This document shows positions 21,880 to 31,548 of a DNA stretch of 64,000 nucleotides, one piece after another. The position numbers and the translations under genes were made by a program. The notes below the pieces were generated by a model. That model was not told the origin of the DNA, ran no database searches, and saw only the letters and a program-made list of their open reading frames with translations. Within the stretch, counting starts at the first letter, position 1, and each line of letters starts with the position of its first letter. Source of the stretch: Microvelia longipes (Eukaryota; Arthropoda; Insecta; Hemiptera; Veliidae); assembly GCA_018340805.1 (NCBI GenBank), contig JACMZG010001911.1, positions 33,490,533 to 33,554,532 of the forward strand, given 5' to 3'.

Positions 21880-23995
21880 TGAGTAACATGCTAATTAAAC
21901 TATTTTGAGTTTTTCTTTAAAATTGGACTATTTAATTCAATAATATTATGCTTTACCGTATAATTATTTTAGTAATATTTTATTTTTATTGGTATTTGTT
22001 CAGTATTTCTTTTTAATTAATATTAAACTGTAACTATATACTGTTAGTAAACAGAGATAAAATATTGCTTTGTAAATGTTTAAATTTAGTAATAAAATAG
22101 AGAATAAATGAGTAATAATTAATTAAATATGTTTTTAATTTGTAATGTACAAACAATGTAAATATAATCCATCAAATAAACCTTTTAAAACATTCATGAA
22201 TATTATTTTTAAGTATTTTGTAAATATATTTAAATAAATTATTATTGAAGTAAATTAAATGTTTTTTTAGGAAAATATAATTCGTAATAAAAATATTTAT
22301 AATAGATAGGAATTTTATAAAAGACAAGATATCTGTGTTATAAATGTATAATAATAAATATATTAAAAAGTACAAATTTGTTGCGATAAAAGATGGCAAT
22401 TATTTCGCTACGTTACAGTTAAGTCGAATAAATTGTAAAATTGTCTGCTTGGAAAAAAGTTTTAAGGGAAAGGGCGTAAGAGGTTTGAAACTTGAAATGT
22501 ATCATTGGTACGAACGTAGACCAATAGCTTTACTTTCTTTGTTGGCTTTATAGCTCTGTATTATGTATAACCACATCAAAGTCACATACATACACACCCA
22601 GTATAATAAATAATGTATCCAAAGCTGTCCTAAATAAAGCTTCTTTCCTGAAAGATTGTCACCAAAATCTTATTTTTTCTGGCAAAATTGTTGACTATAC
22701 ACAACTTTATCTTGTTCCGCCTTCCATCTCTCTTGAAAAACAAAACACTTTTCCGGGAACTTTACATTTTACTTATTGACCTTGAAGTAGAGGCTTTATT
22801 CATTCTGTGTCATTTATTATTTCTGTAATTTTTTTTATAATTAAATAAAGCATTCTTGAAACCAGGTAGGATATTAAAGCAAGTTTATTAAATCACAACT
22901 ATATTTCGCCTGTACATCCAGACATATTCATATCAAAAAATTAAATCAAGCATTCTTATTCTGGAATTTGAAAATTGTTTGCTGAATTTGATATTTTCTA
23001 TTTAAGAGACGGAGTCTAGAGCCTTAAACAGTTACACTTATACTGTTACTTATCTCCACTGGTCAATAATTTTATTTTTATTTATTTAGATATGGTATAA
23101 AGTTGTATTGTACTATGTAACATAATAATATTTATAATGATTACAATGTATGAACATTTGATTATAAAAGGATACTGATAAAAATTTTATATTTAAATTT
23201 TGATCTTACTATCTAGTTTGTAAATGTACCTATTTCTGTGTATATTTTGTAAAATTCAAATAATGTTATGTATTATGAAAAAATAAAAGCGAATGTTATT
23301 CCAATGGGATGTTTTTGTCATAACCAAATAACATGACCAAGTCAGATTTTCCTGAAATTATAATTTGATAAATAGAGGTGTTGGTTATTCAAAATGACAG
23401 TAATATAAGTTAGCGAGGCAAATAGGCCACGTTGTTGAGCTTTCCTTGCCCGATTTCCTTATTGAATAGGTTAATTAATTAATATAATAGAGTATTTGCA
23501 TGTTTCCAAAACATTTTTTTGCTGATAAAATGATTAAATGTGTTTAAGAAAATATATTAAGCTGTAAAAAATATTTATTTAATTTTAAATAGTCAAAATA
23601 AGCATTAAAGAAGAGGAAAGGGGAATGGGTGAGAGAGTGGGGTGAAAACGGAACATTCTAAAGGTTGGGTCATTTAACGTACAGACAGGAGTTTTAGTTA
23701 GAAATATCGTAAGGTCAACAGTTGCTTACAGTTCAAGAGAATGTAAAGAAGACTGAAACAAAACAATTCCGTGTTCCAGGTAATACAATGCCTAAGGAAC
23801 GTGATGACTACAGCTGTCAGTATCATCTGGTTGATAGTATAGAATAAACTCATATGAGTGTTGCTCTAATGAATATTGTAGATACTACACGGCGGTATTC
23901 GTACGTTTGACGTCACACAAGCAGTCGAGGCCGTTTTCTCGCCAAAAGAACATGTTTAAATATATTTTTCGCGTATTAGAATATGTTTAAATATA
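21880..23995. other. AT-rich non-coding stretch, nothing recognised
   Basis: Very AT-rich. Frames at 22172-22399 (minus) and 22344-22553 (plus) overlap each other, have biased composition and no recognisable domain. Confidence 0.4.
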
Positions 23996-24345
23996 TCAGT
24001 TCCCAGATGTAGTTTTGCATAGTGCTTGTCACATTTCCTAGATGTCTCTCGCACAATTGTATTGGGTCAACTATTAATGTTTATCAAAATTCGGTAGTAT
24101 CAAATGATGTTCAGATACTACCCCATATTTGCCCTTGTACGATGGCAGCAAGACAGCACCGCTTGTCTTTGGTGAATATTCACATTATATTCTTCAGAAT
24201 TTAAATTTAAGGTCTGAGTAAGTTGGCTCTGTTTGCGCCCTGATGAGTTAACCCTGAGACGTAACGAAACAGAGAGGGACGTGACATTATATCGAGCCAT
24301 CAATGATGACGATTGTCAAAAACTCGGTAGTGTTAAATGATTGTA
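23996..24345 (+). mobile_element. Hammerhead-repeat family, copy C
   Basis: A full, permuted unit: it opens at CAGTTCCCAGATGTAGTTTT, passes CCTAGATGTCTCTCGCACAA, GGTAGTATCAAATGATG, the hammerhead at 24227-24274 and GAGCCATCAATGATGACGAT, then jumps to AACTCGGTAGTGTTAAATGA. The start point differs from copy A, so the units are circular permutations of one another. It is more diverged than copies A and B. Confidence 0.8.
24227..24274 (+). ncRNA. Hammerhead ribozyme motif with enlarged loop 2 (copy C)
   Basis: Stem III strands CTCTGT and ACAGAG, core CTGATGA and core GAAA are intact. Two differences from copies A and B: the cleavage triplet is GUU rather than GUC and the stem I segment is TGCGCC, no longer self-complementary; and loop 2 carries seven extra nucleotides between GTTA and TAAC. 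Stem II pairs are kept. The preserved pairing with an altered loop suggests past constraint on structure or simple recent descent. Confidence 0.6.
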
Positions 24346-24747
24346 AATAAGACGGCCACATTAGTAGCTTCGCTGTCACGGTGCTTTTGCGGCCTAGGAG
24401 CCTATCTGTGTCCGCGAATTGGCCACAAGGAGTTGTCATGTAAGTTTTGTTAACTTAGAGTATAGTGAATTTAAAAAAACAGTAACTCGAGTCTCTCCAT
24501 CTACCCATACTCGTATTAAGGACCAGTATTAATACTCTTCTATTAGAATGTTTTGAATTAAGACAATACATGGAAGTAAGTGCCAAAAAAGGTGGAAAAG
24601 TCAGCTTGTTATGATAATGGTTAAGTGAAACACAGCTAGTTCGAGTATGCTAGGTCCAGTATCATCTGATGAGAAAGTCATTAAGATGGATCTATAAGAT
24701 CCGGTGCCATCGTTGGCACTTCATAAGCCTTTTTCCTTTAAAAACAA
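24346..24747. other. Non-coding stretch, nothing recognised
   Basis: No gene or defined repeat. The frame at 24669-24905 runs through the GC-rich hairpins that follow and is not considered real. Confidence 0.4.
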
Positions 24748-24809
24748 GAGGCCTTCGGCCTCTTTGCCGCTCGGGGCTTTGCGCCTCCCTGTGGCCGCTT
24801 TGCGGCCAC
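24748..24809. repeat. GC-rich cluster of three small hairpins
   Basis: A GC-rich island in AT-rich DNA: GAGGCC-TTC-GGCCTC at 24748-24762, GGGGCTTTGCGCC near 24773, and GTGGCCG-CTTTG-CGGCCAC at 24791-24809. Each is a stem with a short pyrimidine-rich loop. Function is unknown; it could be part of a dispersed element next to the repeat that follows. Confidence 0.7.
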
Positions 24810-24826
24810 ATGATTGTTGTACTTTA

Positions 24827-25060
24827 TCAGTTCGTCATATTACTGGTTTATATAAGTGGCATACTGCCACGATATAAGCAAATTTTCAAATGTATTAAAG
24901 GATAACACACGGCTAAAATCAGCTGAAAGCACGCTAAAATTCTAAAGAATTCTATTGGTTCTGACCGACCACGCCGCTTCCCCTTTTGGGTTAAGTTTAT
25001 TTCGTTCTGAGAAAGCGTTTGAAAATTATCGTGTCCCATAGAAACGTCTAGAAACAAAAA
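24827..25060 (-). repeat. Dispersed repeat with near-palindromic core, copy 2
   Basis: Reverse-complement partner of 9685-9898, sharing the TATATCGTGGCAGTATGCCA core and the TCTATGGGACACG end. Its interior has AGCTGATTTTAGCCGTGTGT, a phrase also seen next to the 16.5-kb repeat, so these families may be related. Confidence 0.6.
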
Positions 25061-26639
25061 TATCGTTCAATAATCAATAATAAAATAACATTGTATAATC
25101 AATAATCGATCAAATGTTCTGATTTTTGGATATCATGTAGTCAACTATAGAACAAGTTATTATTAAAAATTATAGCTTTCAGTTTGTTATAGCCGCAGAG
25201 CTCTAGCATGGCAAATTCTTTTTAAGACAGGAAAACAGAATTTCAACTGTACCTTTGAATAGGCTATTATCCCGACAAAGAATGAAGAGATCGAAAAGAT
25301 AGAAGACACACTGCTCTATAAATGTTCCACTAAATTAAATCGTTCTTATGCAACAAAATAATTTACGACCTACGAGAATTTTATGATAAAATAAGATAAT
25401 ATAATTATCTATAAAATAATTAATATATTATAATAATGTAAATTTAAAGTGTATTAAAAATGTATTAACAATTTTGTGAGTATAATGTTAATGTTATATT
25501 GTCTTGTAAAAATTTATTTGACATATCCTATTCCAAAACATGTTAGGCTAATGGAGAAATAAAGATTTATTTATATACAACTATTTGAAACCACTTAGTA
25601 GATATTTAAGCACCTGAAACGGATAATTCAGGATAAATCCCGGATTCGGTTTTTTTGCAATCAATGTTTTCCTTTATAACTCCTGTATAAATGAGGAAAA
25701 GTAAAAATGGTTTAAAAAATTTCTAGCGAAATAAGTGGTTTCTATTAACTTTATAATTTACCAATTTCTCTATTTATCTAAGATTTATTATAAGTTTTAA
25801 AACCTCTTAAGACGTTCCGATGATCACTTGAGTCCTTCTTATAGACCACTAGTGGTCCTGAAACCACCGTTATATAAATGTAATAGATATACCATTTTAA
25901 AATTGATAGTATTTTAAATAAATAATTGTTTTTCTCCTCACAGCTGTGTTATTTAAAACAATTATTTCATTTTCTTTAAGACTGTGAGACTTCTAAATTT
26001 AACTTAAGTGGAATCAATTTCCTTCGTTTTAAGAGGATTTTGCTCTTAATTTTTTTTATTTACGTTTAAGATCTAAAAAGTATTTATTTTTTATTCTCTT
26101 GAATTTTATAACTAAAGGAAATTTAGTTTAAAGCTCGAAGATTGTAATAGAAGCTCCCTTTCCTTGATGCTCCTAGAAACCTACAAGCCAAAATTCATTT
26201 TGATTAATTTAACCTGATTTTCGGTACTAAAGCTAAAGGCACAAAGGGAAAAGGGGTTCTATGAGTAAGGTTTACGAGAAGGGGTTTAGAGGCTCGCCTA
26301 AAGGAGAAGCCGCCTATTACTACTAGGCCCTCAAGTTAATAATTTAATTTCTGCGTCGGTAGACTTTGCCCGAGAAAAGCTTTCTATGTAGCCCTCTTTG
26401 GTTTGTTACAATAAAAACTTGTTTGGCCGACTCAGGGTGACTTTAAACCTCTTTACAACAATAACAAACTGACCTAAAAGTTTCAGTCCTTAGTGAATGA
26501 TCATCAAAAATAGAAAATATTTAATTAGATTACTTTTATATCCTAAACTTTGTTTTATTTATTGTTTTAAAGTAATTTATAATTTAATTTTAGCTAGACA
26601 AAACGCTATTATTTTATACTTTAAAAGCCAATGCGTATG
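25061..26639. other. AT-rich non-coding stretch with a weak R1 fragment
   Basis: A minus-strand fragment near 25605-25720 (GGATAATTCAGG, then TATAAATGAGGAAAAGTAAA) resembles family R1. Nothing else is supported. Confidence 0.4.
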
Positions 26640-26800
26640 TATTGTATTATAGCCCACGGATTTAATCAGTTGACAACGTGAGAAATAATGCGGAGGCCAT
26701 GAAGTTAGTACTAAAGATTAAACCACGCCCACAATTTCATATCGGATCAACCTCATAGGTTTTTCAAAAATATTTTCCCACGCTGTGAATAGACAGCTGG
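26640..26800 (-). repeat. Dispersed repeat with TTAAACCACGCCC, copy 2
   Basis: Reverse complement of the 16490-16600 repeat over GTTGACAACGTGAGAAATAA, TTAAACCACGCCC and TCGGATCAACC. A plus-oriented TATTTTCCCACGCTGTGAAT follows at about 26770, so the two ends face each other like terminal inverted repeats. Confidence 0.55.
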
Positions 26801-26958
26801 ACTTCAGCTCATAGTTGGCAATTCTTTCTAAGAAAGAACAAAAGAAAACGAAGAAACCCAAGAAGAACAGAGAAGAACAGTTGTGATAGAATTCATTTTC
26901 TAAACAAAAGATTTTCCCCATGTATTAGCATAGGACAAATTTTTTAGGAGGTGTTTTT

Positions 26959-27310
26959 TAATATAATTTATTGTATTTAAACTCTTGAAATGTTATGAAA
27001 TCGAAAGTTGGACATCTATATTTACGTTAGGAAAGAAAACAAGTGTGGTTTGTTCGATTTTTCCGAATAAAATACGGTAGTGAAATGTGACCTTTTTTTG
27101 TGCATTTTGGACTCTCCGTTTTTTGACTTTTTAATATAATTCATATTATTTTAACTCTTGGAATGTTCTGAAATCGAAAGTTGGACATCTATATTATCGA
27201 AAAGAAACAAAATGAGTGAGGTTTAGTAGATTTTTCTGAAATAAATACGGTAGTAAAATCTAATGTTTGTTTACATTTTGCACTCGTTTGTTTCTGGTGT
27301 TTTTGTACTA
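26959..27310 (+). repeat. Tandem duplication of about 173 bp inside the arm
   Basis: GAAATCGAAAGTTGGACATC occurs at about 26999 and 27172. It is flanked in both units by TAATATAATT, ACTCTTG.AATGTT and ATACGGTAGT.AAAT. The same two units appear in the other arm near 30950-31270, so the duplication predates or accompanied the inverted repeat. Confidence 0.8.
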
Positions 27311-27660
27311 TTTTTGACTTCTTATTAAGATAATATCGTATATTATTGGTTTCAACGACAAAGGTAATTCGTTTATACTGAAAGAAGTTATGTATATCAG
27401 CATTTGTGGTATGGAATATTAGTAACTTTGTAGATAAGTTGCTCGAGTCACTTCTGTACATTGATGCCGTGCATAATTTAAGTGAAATGTCAACATCTTC
27501 TATTCATTGTATAATCTAGAAGACGTGCATGCTAGATTTTTGTTAATTAATAAAGGATGCATGGAGACATTGGCACAAGTTGAATCAACTTCATGCATAA
27601 ATAATTACTGTTGTAAGATGTCAATGTCATTTACTCAATTTATGTTAAAACCAAATAATC

Positions 27661-28036
27661 TGTCAATATATAACTGTGCAAGAGACACCTAGGAAATATA
27701 ACAAGCAAAATGCAATACTACACCTGGGATTTGTTCCATCATTCGACATTTGTCTTCATTGATGGCTCTAAATAACGTCATGCCTCAAGTTTCGTCACGT
27801 TTAACTTATCAGGGTGCCGACGGAGCCTGAACTCACTGTAACCTTTGATTAAAATTCCAAAAATATAATGTGAAGTATTTACTAGAGATGAGCGGTGCTC
27901 TCTTACCACCATCATGCTTGGTAAGCAAAACATGTATCATTTGATACTACCGAGTTTTGAAAAACATGAATACTCCCACAATAACTGATCGAGAGACACC
28001 TAGGAAATTTAACTTGCAAAATGCAATGCTACAAAT
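27661..28036 (-). mobile_element. Hammerhead-repeat family in left arm (copy D)
   Basis: A complete unit with direct partial repeats at both ends: the GTAG.ATTGCATTTTGC to CCTAGGTGTCTC block occurs on each side, as in the partner copy E where the two are 314 bp apart. Contains the damaged hammerhead at 27784-27825. Confidence 0.85.
27784..27825 (-). ncRNA. Degenerate hammerhead motif (copy D)
   Basis: The core reads CTGATAA instead of CTGATGA, which replaces G8, the residue whose 2'-OH acts in catalysis. Stem III has one mismatch and a bulge (CTCCGT against ACTTGAG). Stem II keeps four pairs with one G-U (GTTA / TGAC). Expected to be inactive. Confidence 0.6.
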
Positions 28037-28349
28037 TATCTATGTTCATAAAATGATATTGTAATGTCAAACTTTATGACTCACAACAACTGCGAAGATA
28101 TGCCCACCTCAAGAAAGTCAAGTTTCATCACGGTGAAGCCTTCACGAGCATCTGTTGCAACCTTCGTGCGACTGTAGTCAAACTATTTTATTCTTAATTA
28201 GGATTTAAACTTGTATTAAACCTTTCTTTCATTGTTAAAATTTTATATTATAATAAAATTTAGTGAAATTTATTCTTTTATTTTATTCTAATTTCTCTAC
28301 CACCTACACCAATTTGGGAGGTTTGTCATATAGGTGCCTGGGCCACCCT

Positions 28350-28633
28350 AAATCTATAAGATCTGATATACCTTAGCTGAGCTTTGTTCAGTCAAACACA
28401 TACCTGACTGAGTGTCCATCAGTGTCAAGGCAGACAGCATACAAATTTGTGATAATTATTTGTTGTTAAAAATAGTTTTCTTGTTTTTTGAATCGAGAGA
28501 GGCATCACATGTGTAGTTCCAACTTCTCAGGATATATGAATGAATTTCTTAAACCTCATTACCTTAAATAGCTGATGCAATTTTAAACTTAACCAGCAAA
28601 AAGACTACAGCATTTGAATATTGCGTAAATAGT
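28350..28633. other. Spacer of the large inverted repeat, first part
   Basis: Unique AT-rich sequence with no recognised feature up to the SINE insertion. Confidence 0.5.
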
Positions 28634-28645
28634 GTAATAGAATAC

Positions 28646-28871
28646 TGCCTCCGTGGCCGAGGTCGTTACGGCGTTAGTCTTTACACTGACCTTTGACACC
28701 ATCCCAGGTTACGCTCTCAGTTGATAGAAGATATTGTTTAATATATTATCGCCAATTTTTTGAATAACAATTTGAGCGTAACGGTTGCTACTACCACCCG
28801 TAGTGGTTCCCGCAGGGTTATCACTGATGAGCTACAAGGCTCTAAACGGGCATTATTTTATTATTTTTAGG
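28646..28871 (+). mobile_element. tRNA-derived SINE, copy 1, with 12-bp TSD
   Basis: The element begins TGCCTCCGTGGCCGAGGTCG, an A-box-like head, and ends CTCTAAACGGGCATTATTTT with an ATT-rich tail. GTAATAGAATAC flanks it on both sides (28634-28645 and 28872-28883), a perfect 12-bp target-site duplication. The second copy at 48628 shares the head, CTCTCAGTT, the GTAGTGGTTCCCGCAGGGT-like block and the tail. The B-box of this copy is worn. SINEs are transcribed by Pol III and copied by a partner LINE, which the 3' tail should match. Confidence 0.88.
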
Positions 28872-28883
28872 GTAATAGAATAC

Positions 28884-29872
28884 CGTGTTTCTATTTGCGG
28901 GGTATAGCAAATTTAATGAAACTTGAGATATGACTTCTAATGTAATTCACATTTATAGTTCATGGCACCTTCCTCTTTGCCAGGTTTTATTTATAAAGAC
29001 TTCAATTATTGAGAGGGTTATAATATCACAAACTACAAAATGACAATTACTGTATCCACAGAAGCTATCTGCATTTGATTACAGTAGGTATGACTGATCC
29101 TTTTTCAGTCTAAATCTTTTGGGCAGAACATTATGAATTATAGTAGCATCTAAAATTTCAATTTGATATTTTTTATATTGTTAGAAATGTGCAATACATA
29201 AAAAAAGTCTCAGAGGAAAATTGAGACGATTCCTCCAATTTTTATGTATGCATGATAAGCGAAAAATAGGGCAGATATCAATCATGAGTCTGTTTAAATT
29301 GTAGAAAAAAATTGAGTAGTCATGAGTCTGTGTTTTTGAACAATTCCTTTATTTACAAGTATACATACAAAAAGAAAAAGGAATACAAAAAAGTTAACAC
29401 AAAGTATACAAGTAACCCACAAGGCAAAGCCTGAGGGGGGGGGGGTAGAAATTGTAGATAAACAGATCTTTTAATGAGAAATACAATAGTGATGTGCCAA
29501 ATTGACTTTTAAACCGATTTTATATGAGTCGACTGTCGACTCAACAGATAATCGAGTGGATAGTTGATTCAAATCGCTTGATCTGATTAAAGTCGATTTG
29601 GTTCAATTCAACTTGATTCAACTCAAATAAATAAAAGCTGAAGCAATAAGTAGATTTAATTTACACATTGACATAGGATATTTAAATCAAAACTAGTCAA
29701 ATGATTAACTTGGGCCAACTAAAATTATTTATTCAAGTTAACTTAATTAGTCTTGTACCGACAGGAATATACATTCTATAAATGTAAAAATAAAAACAAA
29801 GCATACTTGAGTTTATTTAAATCAGACTTAAGCCCATATGAATCAACTAATGTCTACTTCAATCGAGTCGAT
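28884..29872. other. Spacer of the large inverted repeat, second part
   Basis: Mostly featureless. Near 29335-29435 the minus strand reads like a non-LTR 3' end (AGGCTTTGCCTTGTGGGTTA, then AATAAAGGAATTG), close in style to the tail at 35870. From 29520 to 29870 the sequence is made of diverged GATTCAACT/GTCGACT phrases. Confidence 0.4.
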
Positions 29873-30187
29873 AGGGTCACCCTGGCTCCTATATGACAAA
29901 CCTCCCAAATTGGTGTAGGTGGAGAGAAAATTAGAATAAAATAAAAGAATAAATTTCACTAAATTTTATTATAAATAAAATTTTAACAATGAAAGAAAGG
30001 TTTAATACAAGTTTAATCCTAATTAAGAATAAAATAGTTTGACTACAGTCGCACGAAGGTTGCAACAGATGCTCGTGAAGGCTTCACCGTGATGAAACTT
30101 GACTTTCTTGAGGTGGGCATATCTTCGCAGTTGTTGTGAGTCATAAAGTTTGACATTACAATATCATTTTATGAACATAGATAATTT

Positions 30188-30563
30188 GTAGCATTGCATT
30201 TTGCAAGTTAAATTTCCTAGGTGTCTCTCGATCAGTTATATTGTGGGAGTATTCATGTTTTTCAAAACTCGGTAGTATCAAATGATACATGTTTTGCTTA
30301 CCAAGCATGATGGTGGTAAGAGAGCACCGCTCATCTCTAGTAAATACTTCACATTATATTCTTTGGAATTTTAATCAAAGGTTACAGTGAGTTCAGGCTC
30401 CGTCGGCACCCTGATAAGTTAAACGTGACGAAACTTGAGGCATGACGTTATTTAGAGCCATCAATGAAGACAAATGTCGAATGATGGAACAAATCCCAGG
30501 TGTAGTATTGCATTTTGCTTGTTATATTTCCTAGGTGTCTCTTGCACAGTTATATATTGACAG
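30188..30563 (+). mobile_element. Hammerhead-repeat family in right arm (copy E)
   Basis: GTAGCATTGCATTTTGC at 30188 and GTAGTATTGCATTTTGC at 30502 give a unit of 314 bp followed by about 60 bp of a second unit through CCTAGGTGTCTCTTGCAC. The two 60-bp end segments differ from each other at several places, so the insert is not recent, even though the arms carrying it are nearly identical. Confidence 0.85.
30398..30439 (+). ncRNA. Degenerate hammerhead motif (copy E)
   Basis: Same 42-nt sequence as copy D: core CTGATAA (G8 replaced), stem I segment GGCACC, stem II GTTA/TGAC, stem III with a mismatch and bulge. Expected to be inactive. Confidence 0.6.
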
Positions 30564-31548
30564 ATTATTTGGTTTTTAACATAAATTGAGTAAATGACAT
30601 TGACATCTTACAACAGTAATTATTTATGCATGAAGTTGATTCAACTTGTGCCAATGTCTCCATGCATCCTTTATTAATTAACAAAAATCTAGCATGCACG
30701 TCTTCTAGATTATACAAATGAATAGAAGATGTTGACATTTCACTTAAATTATGCACGGCATCAATGTACAGAAGTGACTCGAGCAACTTATCTACAAAGT
30801 TACTAATATTCCATACCACAAATGCTGATATACATACTTCTTTCAGTATAAACGAATTACCTTTGTCGTTGAAACCAATAATATACGATATTATCTTAAT
30901 AAGAAGTCAAAAATAGTACAAAAACACCAGAAACAAACGAGTGCAAAATGTAAACAAAAACATTAGATTTTACTACCGTATTTATTTCAGAAAAATCTAC
31001 TAAACCTCACTCATTTTGTTTCTTTTCGATAATATAGATGTCCAACTTTCGATTTCAGAACATTCCAAGAGTTAAATAATATGAATTATATTAAAAAAAG
31101 TCAAAAAACGGAGAGTCCAAAATGCACAAAAAAAGGTCACATTTCACTACCGTATTTTATTCGGAAAAATCGAACAAACCACACTTGTTTTCTTTCCTAA
31201 CGTAAATATAGATGTCCAACTTTCGATTTCATAACATTTCAAGAGTTAAATACAATAAATTATATTAAAAAACACCTCCTAAAAAATTTGTCCTATGCTA
31301 ATACATGGGGAAAATCTTTTGTTTAGAAAATGGTTCTTATCAGTAGGTTACACCAAACCGTACTGTGGTTATCTCTAGGTTACCCTTGTCCAGCTGTGGA
31401 TTGATTACAACATCATCACATCGGAGATCACATCGCTATTTCGTGAAATGTTCATTTTTAATTAATTTTTACTATTTAATAACGTATTTTCTAATTTATT
31501 ATAGTGTTAAAATAAAGTGTGTTTATTGTATTTTAAAACAAGTATAAA

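Larger units (their letters stand above)
26894..28349 (+). repeat. Left arm of large inverted repeat
   Basis: Nearly identical to the reverse complement of 29873-31332. The outer limit is CATTTTCTAAACAAAAGATT at 26894 and the inner limit is the GGTTTGTCATATAGG..CC block at about 28340. The arm holds a tandem duplication (see separate entry), a stretch with open frames of no known family near 27400-27700, and a hammerhead-family unit at 27661-28036. Arms of about 1.46 kb around a 1.52-kb spacer could be terminal inverted repeats of a foldback-type element or an inverted duplication. No transposase is seen. Confidence 0.92.
29873..31332 (-). repeat. Right arm of large inverted repeat
   Basis: Reverse-complement partner of 26894-28349, ending in AATCTTTTGTTTAGAAAATG at 31332. 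Small indels distinguish the arms (for example one base in the ATTCA(T)TTGTATAATCTAG region, which breaks a frame in the left arm but not in the right, where it stays open from 30819 to 30565). The next retrotransposon's 5' region begins immediately after this arm. Confidence 0.92.

Noticed and set aside
28824..28831. CTGATGAG inside the SINE at 28.6 kb, as a second hammerhead
   Set aside because: No GAAA core follows a stem II and the second SINE copy reads CTGAAGGACC here. The segment is better explained as a hairpin near the SINE 3' end.
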